From: Nemopilema nomurai | Lineage: Eukaryota; Cnidaria; Scyphozoa; Rhizostomeae; Rhizostomatidae | Direction of reading: 5' to 3' | Assembly: GCA_003864495.1 (NCBI GenBank) | Contig: PEDN01001400.1 | Span: 1-64,000 of the forward strand | Length of the DNA: 64,000 nt | Shown here: piece after piece, positions 50,621-63,959 of the stretch | Layout: each line of letters begins with the position of its first letter | Position numbering within the stretch: position 1 is the first letter of the stretch | The notes under the pieces: generated by a model | What the model saw: the letters and a program-made list of their open reading frames with translations, nothing else | Database searches by the model: none | Told to the model about the DNA's origin: nothing | Made by a program: the position numbers and the translations under genes

Positions 50621-53529
50621 CTAAAGAAGAGAAACGGCTTTCGTTGAAAAATGGGAGTACCTAATAAATGGAAGCTGTGTTTACGGCCATGGGCTACCAC
50701 TCTGGCCAAAAGGATTCGACCTAAGCGCATCAGTGGTACATTCTATCGGCTGCAAATTAGCTGGAATGTTCTAGGAAGATAACGGGGCTGGAAAAGAGCT
50801 CGCTTCCCTACCACAAAAAACTCGGCCGCCCAGGAAGATGGGAAATAAATAGCGAATAGCCAAACATTCACTATCTGAAATTTGGCTGCCATTTATCTTA
50901 ATGAATAAAGTGTTAATTATCAAAAAACCCGGTCGGGTAAAAATTGTCCACAATGCACTGCCCAACCGTTACCAAATCCCAGGAGACCCATTAGAAACAA
51001 TAGCTGCAAACAATAACTAGGCCTAAGGAGAATAAATAAATCAATGTCTAATTGAAGGGAAGCTTTGCAGTGTATTGATTGGTGCCGTAACAATGGCCAA
51101 AAGTGATTCTGCCGGCTCAGATGACGTCAAAATATGGAAAATAGTTTATTCAAATGCCACGTGTTTTGCAAAATGTTTACGTCAAATATTCAAGTGTGCC
51201 TTATGGCTAACATGCTAGATTAATTTCACAGGAAAATGTGGGATGATGGAAACCCAATTAGGGTGTGCACTTTTGGGGGCAGGGCCACCACACAACAACC
51301 TATTCAAGCGTTGAAGGACTGGTTGTAAGCCTCAATCGAAAAAAAGATGATCACTTATATTGAAACGCAATTATAATCAAAGAAGAAACGTCGACAGAAA
51401 CTATAAAAAACAAAATTACAACTAGACACAATAAGATTCAAATGAAACCTATTTACTGAAGTGTTCAAAAACAAGAAAGTAATTTCGAAAAGGGCGGTTC
51501 TCATGCACTATAAAATACTGCGCTTTTAACTTTCTGCTGCGTAATGGTTTTCTCTGAAACACTGCGATCGACTTTCGCTTTTGGCACAATTACAAAACGA
51601 TCTACACTACCCTCAAGCAACGAGAAGCTTGTGAAAGGAAATGTTCAATGTCGATAACCAGCCTTACAATACGTGCAGCTTTGCATGATGGCTTTCAAGG
51701 TTTATGGCGGAAACCATTTGGCAACGAGTCCGGTTTTTCATGCTTTTGAGAATTTAACAAGACAGTCGGTGCCTATCGAGACGATTCTTTATTCTGGTAA
51801 CTTTAATATTTGTACTGTCAGTTTGCAACTTTCCGTAGAGTTCGTGCGAGAAAGGCTTTGTAAATACAAACATTAAAGTTTGCCAACTTTCATCCAAAGT
51901 TTTAAAAAAATTTCAAGAATTATTTTAAGGGTTACTGTGCTATCACCAGAGAAGTGAACTTTATTATTTAGATTCGTAAACTGAAAATCAGGCCGTAATT
52001 GGCGGCGTCAGTTAAATAGTTCTTCACTTTTTCCAAATTAAATTGCCTATTAAATGTGCCGGAATTGCTTATAACAAGTTCTTTTCCAAAAATGAGTGTT
52101 TTATGCTTTAGTCGAATAATTGGGAAATTCAAAACTTTTAAACCACTTGAATCACATTCTCTTACAGGTATTTCTAGCTCATTTGCCCAGCAAGAGATCA
52201 GAAGGAAAGCAATTTCCCATCAACAGCAATTTCCTATAATTCGACATAGTGCTTAATTGCTTCAAAACATCATATCAGACTTTTGCGTGGAGAGACTTAA
52301 CGATACGGTCTCTTTAACGTGATTCGATTTGGTGAGGGTCTTTGCAGCTTTGTCGATTATAAAGTGAATTTCTCCATCGGAACACTTTCAAAAGATCACA
52401 ATACCAGCATGTTTCTGTACAAGGCATTATTTCATAAAATGCCAGTTTATATACATTCCCAGTTCTATTATGAATGCGGTTTTCAAAGCCGAGAAACTGT
52501 TTTGTTTCATGTGTAGTTGTCGCGATGTTGATTTTTCAAAGTTTTTCAACAGCCAAATCACCTAACGAAGGTCAGGCGCTAATTTAACGGAGATTGAGAA
52601 AATTTACTGCAAGGGCTTTGCGTTACTCATCAACCCTTTGAGGGCCTCCTATCCGATCCAGGAGGGTGGCATGTCATCAACACTCTTGCACCCTTGTTAT
52701 GTTCAAAGGGAGGGTAGTGCTTGAGAGTGTATAGAGACGGAAATTACCCCCCCCCCCCCCCCCATCCTAAAAAACTCAAGTGACAGGTTCTGCCCTGCAA
52801 AATGTTTTCTAGGCGTATTTAAAAAACATGCGATGTTTTTGGAGTTGCGTAAAGAATTTGAAAAACTGGACCTTACTGTAAACAAATGAGTGAACACATT
52901 CGGAACGATGTAAAAGTGCTTTATTTTCCTTTGTATTATGTCTGCTACTGCTTAAACTACCTGTTGACTGGCTATAACAACACATCCTGACCGCAAAAGC
53001 GTAGGACATGGAGCCAAGAGAACAGGCCGCGAGAGCTAATTCTGACATAGAGAAACAAAATGCCATTAGCACGAAAAAGGTTGTGGAAAAGCAGCCTCAA
53101 ATGACACGCAGGCAAGTTGGATTGACGACAAACAGAAACGAAGTTTGCTTTGCGGCAAACACGAATGCAGAACACCGAAACCGCTAACATCTGTAACAAA
53201 GGTTTGCGGGAATCCCCTTCGAATCTTTTCAAGCGCAATACGCAAGAAAGTTTATCATTTCCTTTATCTCTATTTAAAACCACCAGTAAGATGCAGGGGA
53301 TGACATGCAACACCTCTGCAACAGCCGTGCGCAAATTACCATCATAACGAAAGACTCCGCAAAACTTGACGACGTGTTTCTAAACACAGAGGTCGCGAGC
53401 AAGCTCGAAACGTATTGCCAACAAGGCTTCTAGTTTCACTGCGACGGGGAGAAAGACTTGGAAAAACCGTGCGAACGCCAAGGACAGGCAAGCCAGTGAC
53501 TAGATAAAAACAACAACGACGACCGCAAT
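50621..53529. other. Region upstream of the hnRNP K-like exons
   Basis: Expected to hold the missing first exon of the hnRNP K-like gene, on the minus strand and ending in phase 1, but no ATG followed by a convincing donor was found. Contains the 17-base C tract at 52747-52763. ORFs here are short and unsupported. Confidence 0.4.
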
Positions 53530-55897
53530 ATGGCCGATATCAAAGGTGAATGCAGCGGCGAGGCCAAAAATGGAACAGACAGCTCGATAAATGGGTTGAA
53601 TTTCGATGAAATTCTAGCAGCCACCGTTCGCAGACATCCAGTTCTCTACGACAAGTCCTGTAAAGATTTTCACGAGAGATACGTAAAGGACAACGCATGG
53701 CAGGCTGTAGCGCGCGAGGTCGGTTTGGTGTCCGGTATGTATTCGAAATTTCACCGACAATATAAACCTTAATAGAACTTATCTAACCCAGCGTAAATAA
53801 AACCCTCTTTTGACAAGGTGAATTATGCAAAGTGATGAGGATTAATTGTCATGTTATTCCGTGCAAGTCCAATTTGGCAAACTGTACAAACCGCAAACTC
53901 GAAGTGCTCCTTTGTGCATCCTGACGGGCGAAATACGGCTGACAGCCTGCGCACCACGCAGTCGTGAGAGATAGCCATTGTTGGTTTTGTCGCTGGCGTG
54001 GCGAGTAAACATACATGTCTCGGCAAATTGCCGCTCAAGGTCCAGAGTTCTTCATGGCCCCTAAGCGTACCTCAGGATTCTGAACCTAGTTATCTTAACA
54101 TAATTTGGTAAAATATAAGAATGAAACTTTCGCATGAAAGACATTGATTTGCTTTTCAGACGAAATTCAGAAATTCGATTTAGCGTCCGAGCAAGTTAAC
54201 GCCCTTTACCTATAGCAGAGACTCCCCAGTAGCGCAGTTGTCGTCTCACTCAAATCAGCAGATCCAGAGAACTCCAAGCAGGGAGGGAACTGCATCGATG
54301 TTTGAGACACCCCCGGCAGAAAGTGTTACTCACACAGTGACTCCAACTATTCGCACAACGAGTTTTCGAATCCTCTTTTGATACACCCAAAACAAATTCT
54401 GCGAAATTCTTTCCACAATCGTATCCATGGAGTGTGGGGCAATAACCCGCTATCCCCAATCTTTCTAGCCATTGTGCAGCCCTTTCCTGCTCCAACAAGC
54501 AACGGTTATCGACGTTTTATTTGCTTTGCAAGAGGGGCAATAATATATCGTCGCTGCATTGTCTAGGCGAGGCGTATAGTCTTCTGTCAAACGAGATCAA
54601 GGGAAGCATCTTTTGAAGGGGTGGGGGTACGTGTGGGAAGCTGTAAATGGGCAGGTCATCCCAATGCTGAAAAGCGAGGGTCCTAAGTCCCGGTTCCTTC
54701 GTCTTTAAGTGGGGACAAGTTAAATAGGCGAAACTCAGAAGCGTCCATTGCAACTGTTGCTGATACGTAATTCGAATGATATCTTGTCTATCTGATGCTG
54801 TTCATTTCCCTTCGTTCTTCCCCACCTAATTTGTGCCTGGGGAAATGTTTGAATAGAGTGTTTCCAATTCGTGGCCACATTGGGCAATTAAGGAGGCCCA
54901 CAACAAACAATAAAGTTGGGTCATGTTTAGAACCTAGTACATTTCAGGACAACGCCGCCTCATTTCTTTCCAAGGGCGATTAAAGTAACTCTCTTCTATG
55001 AAAATTGAATTTATCGATCAATGAGAAAATCTAGTGCTGACTGTATAAAATATTATTCTGTTATCCCATGCGACTTTTTTTACGCATATGTTTGCATTGC
55101 ACAGGTTGATTACTGTGTTTATTCTAAAATGTCGATATTATTATTGGGTTACCGCAAGACAACATCAATATAATCATGTCTGCATCTACCCAGGTCAGGA
55201 GGCAGAAAAACAATTCCGGCTTCTGCGCGACCGCTACCAGCGAGCAAAGATGGCCATCCACAGGCGGGAGAGTTCCGGGAAATCACACGTGGCAATTGTC
55301 CGGGTCCAGGCAAGACTGAACAATATGACGTTCATGCACTGGCTGGACGAGCACATAAAACCGAGGACGAGGGTGGTCAGCATGCGGCCTAATAAGAATT
55401 CCATGGCTGGAATGGTGGAGGACCACGAATCGGTCAGCCATGTTGAAATACTGGAGGGGGGCGACTGTGTGAGTGAGGTTGATTCTGAGATGGACTTTCC
55501 AACTTCATCTGTGCCAAATACAATGGTGCCAGCACGAAGGAAATTCTCACCGTGCATCCTACAACAAGCCAAGGTTCAAAAGTCGCCAACCATTTCAAGG
55601 TTTACAGCCGGGTCCAAAAGACAATATTTGCACGAAGACGATTCTAAGCACGTGCAATACGAGCCGAGAGAGCCGATTGGATTAATAAGAGAGGTAGACG
55701 ACGACAGACAAGCAATGATTGGGCCTGACATCCACAGCAACATAACCGTCTTGCGAGACTCTGCGCAGATATTTGGTGATTTCGTTGCAGATCAACTACG
55801 ACAACTGTCACGTGACCAGGCGGTGGAAGCAAGATACAAAATTAGTGGCATATTCTACTCTTTAATGCTCAACTCGCAAGGGAACAAAGGGTCATGA
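53530..55897 (+). CDS. MADF-BESS domain protein, probable DNA-binding regulator
   Basis: Two exons, 53530-53734 and 55194-55897, joined in phase 1 by a 1459-base GT-AG intron (tccgGTATGT ... ctacccag), giving 302 residues. Residues about 25-110 form a MADF (Adf-1 Myb/SANT-like) domain: a start with FDEILAATVRRHPVLYD, then NAWQAVAREVG, then EAEKQFRLLRDRYQRAK across the exon junction. The C-terminus, ending IHSNITVLRDSAQIFGDFV, ADQLRQLSRDQAVEARYKIS and GIFYSLML, fits a BESS protein-interaction motif. MADF-BESS proteins usually act as sequence-specific transcription regulators; some are transposon-derived (PIF/Harbinger Myb-like partners). The start codon is the first ATG in context cgcaatATGGCC. 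It lies on the strand opposite the hnRNP K-like gene, just upstream of its first known exon. Confidence 0.85.
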
Positions 55898-58269
55898 ATA
55901 ATGGGGTTGTACCGCAAACCTTGTTCAGTGAACTAAATTTGTAAGTAATTTGTCGCTAATAAGCATTACTGAAGATTTCAGTGGAGTTCAAGAGACACAT
56001 TTCAGCGGGTTCAGGATTTACAATTTATTATTTCGATCCATAGCCTCTATTTGTTTCTTAAAATTTTGATCGTTTTGAAATATGTCTTTAAAGTTTAGTT
56101 GAGGAAACTTGCTTTTTGTGTTTTCTTCCTGTCCATATGTTCCATTTGACAAGCATAAACTGCAACCTTGCTTACCAAACAGGGCAAAACCATCGTGCTT
56201 AGACAAAACATCTCTCAAGATTAATGCATGGAGGCATAATTTCAAGCAAAATGAGCAACTAAAAAGGAACTGGCCAACAGCGGGCCAAGCAGAAATTTTT
56301 GAGTGGTGCATCTTCAGTCAAAATTTGTTTATATATCTGGTGCCAATTTATTTCCCTTTTTTGAATTGGTTTTATATTTGTAAGTACTCTTACACCAATG
56401 TGTCAGTGGCATTTGAAGTTTATTAAGTTCTTGCAAATACCAATTGAGGCATTATTGAGCATTATTGAGGCAAATGTTTCAAAGGCCACTGAGACAGGGA
56501 CAATGTTGGTACTTGCTTGATACAAGCAATCCACTGAACATTGATAATGACAAGCCACAAGTTTGCTCCAAGAGGCTCCAAGATATTTTTCCAAAAAACT
56601 ACCAAATAATAATTTGCCAAAAGAGGTTCCATGGTAGCTTGCAATAAGATAAGTTTATTACAGTTTGTCCCAGAGACTCCTATCTTCTACAAACATTTTC
56701 TATATATTGTTAGAATAAAGTTAAAATAACTTGACGGTGTAAAACCCAGAAATTCAGTTTTCCATATGAATTATGCTGTACCAAAAATAGTTCAATAAAG
56801 CTTAACTTGTCTGAGGCGAAAAAACCAATTTAAATTGCCAAAATAACATTAATTAATTACTTGAAGAAGAGGATGGTAAACCCATTAATGATATCCATGT
56901 TCATTCACACACAGACTTTTAAATAGAAGAACAGACAGGTTAAAACCTTGGTTGAACATAAAGCATAATCAACAAGCAGCTGAACTATGTTAATGTAAAT
57001 GAGCAGTCTTGAGCATATGTACAACAAAGTAAGGTTTTCTTACTTTAAAAACCAGTGATATTTGGAATCTTCACTAAGATAACTTGCACCAGAAAACTTC
57101 AATGAGAAGTAAAGGTTGACAGCTAAATGGTCATGGCTCAAGTTGTCAAATTTTAAAACTGGTTTGGGAAAACAAAATAGCTTTATGTTATATTGCCTCC
57201 TGGACCGCATTTTATCAACTTGCCTGACTATAAACAAAACATTCAACTTTTTTTAATTCAGCTTTGAATCATTGAACTTCAAAAAAAGGAAATCACTGAT
57301 TATGAAATTCTTGGCTTTGCTAACATAGCAACTGCCAAAGTCATTACATTTCTTTGCCAAAACTGTTCTTTGTTATCTAAGCAAATGAGGAGTGAAGGCC
57401 AGAATAGAGCTAGCATAAACCTTAATCATCTAGCAAGTTGCATCATCTCTACTTTTCATTCTTAATACTTTTCTTTATTCATACACTCTACAAAATCAAG
57501 TTTCTCTATAATAAAAGGAAATAAAACTTCCTTGGCTACAGGGATAACTTCCAACTTGAATTGAAGCACCTCTCATAAATGCTAAAGTTTTCAAACTTTT
57601 TATATGGGCTGGGCCCCAGAGCAGGAATCTTTACACTGGTTAGTCTTGCTTATTCAATTTGCTTTATTTACTCTCTTCTCATGCTACTCTTTCCATGCTT
57701 CTCAATATTCTGTGAGTGAACAGGGTATGGGTAAAGTTTTATGACTCATGGTATCAAACATCAAATTCATAAGACATATGGTTCATCAATCTACACCATT
57801 TGACAAATATTACATGATTTACAAAAAAACAGGCAGTACCTTGCATTTTGAGTTTGCAAATATGGCTTCCTAAAAAAATGAATTGAAAATTTAGACAAAG
57901 ACAAACTAAAAACTGAAATTTGGAGTATATACCATGCATGCAGCAAAAAAGTGTTGGTAATAAAGCCATGATTTACTGCTTATTTTACTTGCTATGTGCC
58001 TTAAAAGATAGATGATTTATAATCCAACCTATATTTCAACAAAGTCTAGGTTACAGAACACTTAAGTTAATATTCAAAAGCAATGGTAACTTTAAGTATA
58101 TACTTAAATCACCATTTATCAAGAATCCATTCAGTACAAAATAAAGTAAGTGTTGCCAATATGCTATGACAAAGAGTAGGTAATGTTGGTTACTGACTAA
58201 ATTCAAACTTATACAATTTGGATTCATTTCCTCCATGAGTTGAAATCTAAATGCAAGATAAAGAACCCT

Positions 58270-58318
58270 ACCTCCCTCCCTCCCTCCCTCACTCCCTCCC
58301 TCCCTCCCTCCCTCCCTC
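58270..58318. repeat. (CCCT)n microsatellite
   Basis: About 48 bases of CCCT/CTCC units with one CACT interruption. On the minus strand this makes the REGGREGG reading of a 133-codon ORF, which is therefore unlikely to be real. Confidence 0.92.
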
Positions 58319-60274
58319 AACCCCACCTTATAAATGGAGTTGAGTACCCAGCTTACAAAACTTAGTACATGCTTTCTATACTGCTGAGTCATGTACGCAT
58401 CATATGGTGGCATAACTGATGTTTTTCTCTGACCTTGAAAAAAGAGAAGCACTTTGCTGCAGCAATAGGTAGCATTTGTTAAGTCTTCAACAAAGATTAT
58501 TTCAGAGCTTTAACTACTCCTGATTTCTGCTATTTAACAGAAGAGCGTTATGTTATCTCAAGTACAAGAAAGTTCCCTTTACACAAGTTCCCTTCCCTTT
58601 TATTTTTATGAAATATGAATAACAGCTGTAAATAGTGCTTTATAATTATGGTTTCTTTAAGTATTATTAATTGTAATTGTTATATTTGTTTAGTTAGGGC
58701 CCCTTGTAAATCAACTTTGTTGAAGGGCAATCCTAGAGATGAAATGAACACTTAGAAAAGCCTTTCAAGTACAACAAAATACAAATTGTGTTTTGCTTCA
58801 AAAAATTTGTTTCAGTTTCCATCAAAAAAATCAATTTTTTATTTTGTATTATAATTGTTTTAGACCCTGCTTACAGAAGAACGGTAAAATTTTAATTGGT
58901 ACCTAACTGAAAGTCGCAAGCTTTAACAAAACAAAAGGTGTGCTTAAAGGTAAACATTTCGCTACAGTATAAAATATTTTTAAAAACAAAACTTTCGTGG
59001 ACAAAGATGTAAAAACGAAGTGTTATTGATTAAGCAGAAGTGTCAGAATGACATCTAAGTTTTGTATACCTATGACATACACTTTTTGTCGTAAAGAGAT
59101 TTGAGAGCCTCTAGGCTTCGCTGAAGCTTGAAAGAACCATAAAAAACTTTTAGGCCAACAGCAATATCATGCGTACTGGAGGCTCTCTGTTTTTTGTACA
59201 TAGAGGATCGGAGTAAGACAGACACGGCAGCTAGTTAAAAGGTATTTGCCCTTAAATAGCGCCTGTCGAAGACGTAAAGGTGGACTTACTTTGTAAATTC
59301 TGTTTTGTGTCCTCTAAACAACGGTGATGTGAAGTTCAGTTTATTACAAACACCTGGTCCCGAATCTACCGAACTGCAGCATGGGAATGTGGGCCGAAAT
59401 GAATGGCGGGAGGTACTAACACAAGGGAGAAAGGGGGTGCAGTAGAAAGAGGGGGGCATTGCAGTTCTATCATGCTAATTTGACCTAAAAGGTCTTTTCT
59501 TTGAATTCCAAGTTACAGGATGCGCAAGATTTTGATTTAGAAATTTAGACAGGGGTGTAACTTATGCCTGCCTGTTGAAGCAGTGTGCAACAACGGGAAT
59601 TTTGACAACTGGCCTATGATATGAACTTCTAGCACATTCTTTACCTTCACTCTCTTCGTAATATGCTTAAAGCCCTTTAAAATAATCTTGCCTTTAAGCC
59701 CTTTAAGTCCTGTGGTATTTTCTAAATGACTATCTTAAAACTATTATCTACCGGACTTAAGGGGTATAGGGCCTAGTTTTTGCTTACAAAAATGGGCGAG
59801 ATTCTCATACACAATCTCTATCCAAGAAATAACTTTATTAGTACTTTAATATTTAGAGACATCTACCAATATTCCCAAAAACACAACTTGATAATTTGCC
59901 GATTGGGCTTGTTCTGGATTGCTCCTTCATTATCATTTTCGCTGTTGTAACGCCCTCCTCTAAAAGCGACCCATTACAAATAATATGACCAGTGGCGGCT
60001 TCACGGACTTCAAGGCTCGGGGCAAGAATCATCTGTGGGGCCATTGTTTAAAGTTATTTTGGTTGACCAACATTATTCTTCAAGTTTTTTTCCGTTAAAA
60101 TTGTTATGCCTCAAGTTGGTGCCTTTTCATTTTTTTCTTAGATTAGGGGCTCTTCCTGAGTAACCAAAGGGCCTGGGGCAAAGCCCCCTCCATAAAACCA
60201 CCTCTGGGTCTGGCGATGATTGACAAATGTGGCCAGTTTCGTAAGATACGCATTATCGAGGAGAGTATCATTGT

Positions 60275-60640
60275 ACAAATGTTATATCTGATGTAATGAG
60301 AAATGATGTCAAATGTTATATCTGATGTAATGAGAAATGATGCCAAATGTTATATCTGATGTAATGAGAAATGATGTCAATGTTATATCTGGTGTAATGA
60401 GAAATGATGTAAAATGTTATATCTGATGTAATGAGAAATGATGCCAAATGTTATATCTGATGTAATGAGAAATGATGTCAATGTTATATCTGATGTAATG
60501 AGAAATGATGTCAAATGTTATATCTGATGTAATGAGAAATGATGCCAAATGTTATATCTGATGTAATGAGAAATGATGTCAATGTTATATCTGGTGTAAT
60601 GAGAAATGATGTAAAATGCTATATGTTATATCTGGTGCAA
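60275..60640. repeat. Minisatellite of about 35-bp units with higher-order pattern
   Basis: Eleven copies of a unit containing GTTATATCTGATGTAATGAG at about 34-35 base spacing. Variants (gtcaaatg, gccaaatg, gtcaatg, then a ctggtg unit ending gtaaaatg) appear in the same four-unit order twice, separated by two extra units. Confidence 0.9.
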
Positions 60641-61164
60641 TGTTGTGTCATGTTATGTTTGCTATGTCATATTGTTCTGTTATATGTTATGCTGTGTCAT
60701 TGCATGCTACTTAACACAATATGACGCGTTTGTTGTGTTGCTTTATGTTATGAACGTAGATATTAAAATGATTTCTGAGTCACTCTCCCAAGCCAAGTCT
60801 CCTGTCTTTCCGAACTTTAAATGGCTTTAACATGGCCATCTTCATAATAAAAACAAGTCCACGTCCAGAAGCAGGTCCAGATGCAATGAAGGCTATGTAG
60901 CTGGGGGCCTAAGACAGGTCTTGTCAGTCCATATCAAAACTGAACAAGGTCTGCCACCTTGCAAAAGGAACTTTACAGTTAACGAAAAATTCGAAGACAC
61001 TCGATAGCCCCCGTACAAGTCCACAAGTAAATAAAAAACGCAAAAGTCGTGCGTACCTAGCATGCAATCAAAAAGCAACGATTAACAATATTCAACAGCT
61101 GAGAAGATAATTAAGATCCAAACTAAGGCTTTAGCTGCAATATGATTGCTTCAAACTTTTCTAG

Positions 61165-62538
61165 GCTCCAACCTCGCGAAGCTCATCTATCGGCGCTGAC
61201 AATGCTAGACAAGCGGCTCTCACTGCGACACACTTGAGAGCCATGAGAGACCGTCAGGTGTGTCATGACAAAATTATCCGGCTTCACCTAATTGGTGACG
61301 AACATTCTTTTCAAACGAATAAACATTGCAACAAGCCACTTTTGCTGTAGCAGCTACTGGCAGTTTGATAATATTTTACCCAATTTTCGTGCAAACATTC
61401 AAACTTCGTAAAAAATCACTGAGTCCAACATTTTGCATATGCATCTCTTACTGTTCTTCAATGTTGAGATATATTCCAAATATTAGAGCGCCTGACAAAG
61501 AAGGCATTATTTTTTATAATCCTACCAACAGAGTGCTTTTGACAGGGTAAGGACTTGCAAAACATTCTGATGTATGCTAAATTTTAACGTTTAAAGCAAA
61601 TAATGCAATTTGTGTGGTTTGAAGATAGCATTGCTCCATTCCAGCAATATTCTGTAGTCGTAAGTTGAAATTTGAGTGCACTTTTTACTTGAAAGAGCAA
61701 CGGTTATAGATGAAAAATAATCTAATCATTTTACTCCTTTAAAGTACACACACGATATGATTGATATAATTCTGTAATTGGCAACAAAAATATCAGTATG
61801 AAAGTCAGCATAGAGTATCATTCTTAAACGTTGGTGAAATGCATCGGGATTTTTTTGCAGGGTTAAATTAACTCATGACTATTGAGAGACACTGTGTTAT
61901 ACAACCCACAACTACTGATTGTCTTCATAAAAACAACTCAATTTCATCTCATGTAATCCTTCCGAACGCCAATTCTTTCCACAGACAAAAAGCAGCCAGT
62001 GAATAAGCTCTTAAGACCCTTGAACTTTCTTACTCTTTCTAGACTACTTATATGAAAAAAGAGATAAAAGACAGACAGGTGAATGACACTAAGATAATTG
62101 CCATATCTGTGCAAGTTATTTAGCTGTAAACGATAGGAGGCTGCGGTCAAAAAACTCGAGAAATAAATGTTTATCTCGCAGATCAAACCAAAGTACAACA
62201 TTTTCCAAAAAATTAAGAGTAAATAAAAAATTAATCTCGAAATGTTTCAACATTAATGACATTGAGCTACTCAATTCTGACTTGATAAATATTGCAACGG
62301 TAAGTCTCCGCTAATTTGTACTGGATGAATAGAAAGTCTTGAACAACTTACCATTTATTCAATAAATCTACTGGAAAAAATTAGGTTCGATTATCAAAAG
62401 AAGCTGAAAAATGTCCTTGAATTAAATATAACAAGTGGATGGGAGAAATGATCTGGCATGGATTTTATATTTCAGAAAACTAATACTTCAATAAGAGAGC
62501 TGGTTCCAAAGGTCGATCCTATCACTCTATTAACTTAA
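61165..62538 (+). CDS. Exons of an unrecognised small plus-strand gene
   Basis: Three phase-0 pieces look coding. 61165-61257 follows cttttctag and encodes SSSIGADNARQAALTATHLR then AMRDRQ, before donor GTGTGT. 62267-62299 encodes LLNSDLINIAT before a strong GTAAGT; its acceptor is weak, so the exon may begin earlier. 62476-62538 follows tatatttcag and encodes KTNTSIRELVPKVDPITLLT with TAA. Joined directly they stay in frame, but further exons may lie between them and the 5' end was not found. A short Arg/Ala helix followed by a C-terminal helix is suggestive of a small adaptor protein. I do not recognise the family and assign no function. It lies downstream of, and antisense to, the FAM219-like gene. 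Confidence 0.4.
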
Positions 62539-63053
62539 AAACGTAGAGGCTTGCTATTTCATATGATATCTAGGTTGCGAAATACTTCTCTCTTCATACA
62601 TAACTCTTCACCCTTAAAACTCAAGACTCTTAGTGAGTGAAGCCATTAAAACACGATCAATTGACATGAATAATGCTTATCTGCATAATTTAGACATGGT
62701 GTCGTTTTTAGGCTAAACAAAGATTCTGTCTTGCTGCTTACGGTTAAGCGGCTGATTCGGTAAGACCTCATTACTGACAAACTGTGTGTGCGTGGGTTGG
62801 GCTGAAATTAAATATTAAACTGCATCAACTTCAAGAATAATTGTTTCTTTTTTAATTCTTTGAGCATGTAACAAAAGAGCAATGGAAAGATGGACAGGTA
62901 AATAAACCTTAAATGATAGACCTACATTTTATAGGCCCTGTAAAAAATGAATTAAATAACACCCAGCTGTCTCATAGCATTTCCGCACTATTAGCTTGAA
63001 ACAATTTAAACTGGACTGGTTTTTACCCAGGCATATTGCGGTAGATTGGAGTG

Positions 63054-63959
63054 TTATTGTAAAACACAGTAGTTTTCACAGGAACACCAAGTTGCTTGTG
63101 GCCTCTTGGGTAGTATCAAATCTAAATCTTCGTCATCTGACAATTCATCCAGCCTGTAAAAAAACAAACCAACTCATTCCATGTGACAAAATGATGAAAA
63201 TTGAGAATCAAGGTGATGCTCCTAAACATCAAAAGGTGCTTAAAACTAAATACAGCACAGCTCATAAAATATTTTGCAAATTGCAAGAAATGGAGATAAT
63301 GGAAATCCTTACAGCTGTATGTATACTTCATTATGGAATTCATACATAAGAGCAAATAAAGGCATTCAGTAATGTATAGGTTAGGCTGCAAAGTACATTT
63401 TCAATTCACCTGTTTGAACAGATTCTGTTTCTTAGCAACAGTGAAACACAGCTTCCATTGATTAATAATGAATTACAAGACTGTCAACATAACTCAGAAG
63501 CTAAATAGATAGAGGGATATACAATTTATATACAGGTAAATGATTCATTAAAAATAGGATGATATTATCAATAAACTAAAATAAACTGCTATACAGCTAA
63601 ACAATTCTAACCTGTATCCATCCTTGAGCAACTGTTGGGTACAGTCTTCTGGGCCATGCTAATTAATAAACCAGAAAAAGCATAAAATATATTCAACATG
63701 CACTAAACATGAAATTATGAGCTAGTCAGGATAGCATGCTCTTGCCACAATGATACAAGTCCAGTTGCAAATAAGATAGCAAAATACAATATAATTATAG
63801 TTCCATGCTGTCAAACTAATTGATGATAGATATTCCGGACAGTATAAAAGTAAAAATCATTTTGTATAAGTATTCCTCACCTTGTATGGGCTCTGTGGCT
63901 GTTTAAAAATTATATCTGTTGGAGACACCAACTCTACATCCTCAAAATCTTCATCCATA
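63054..63959 (-). CDS. FAM219: FAM219-family protein, C-terminal exons (5' end beyond window)
   Basis: FAM219 proteins are small conserved animal proteins of unknown function. Exons on the minus strand: 63881-63959 (DEDFEDVELVSPTDIIFKQ), 63612-63658 (HGPEDCTQQLLKDGY) and 63054-63153 (LDELSDDEDLDLILPK, Cys-containing tail ending ENYCVLQ and TAA). Phases 0 and 2 join cleanly with GT-AG introns. The core QLLKDGYRLDE.DDEDLDLI.PK is the diagnostic C-terminal block of human FAM219A/B, and the acidic DEDFED matches its preceding DSDDDFD. The first exon shown begins one base before an ATG and directly after a good acceptor (tttcaacag), so that Met is probably internal and the N-terminal exons lie beyond 64000. 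Seventy-four residues are visible. Confidence 0.85.

Larger units (their letters stand above)
55898..61164. other. Non-coding region with simple repeats
   Basis: AT-rich, no recognised gene. A minus-strand ORF at 56018-56311 (97 codons, Cys-rich middle, Lys/Asn-rich end) has no identifiable family or splice support. Contains the CCCT microsatellite at 58270-58318 and the minisatellite at about 60275-60640. Confidence 0.4.

Noticed and set aside
54220..54400. Possible tRNA-like stretch (cagtagcgcagttgtcgtctc and a later ttcgaatcc)
   Set aside because: The spacing and stems do not make a cloverleaf.
58051..58452. 133-codon minus-strand ORF with REGG repeats
   Set aside because: The repeat part is the CCCT microsatellite and the rest has no motif or splice support.
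61487..61548. Exon-like stretch APDKEGIIFYNPTNRVLLTG with a GTAAGG donor on plus
   Set aside because: Its phase does not fit the neighbouring exons 61165-61257 or 62267-62299, so it was not included, though it may be an alternative exon.
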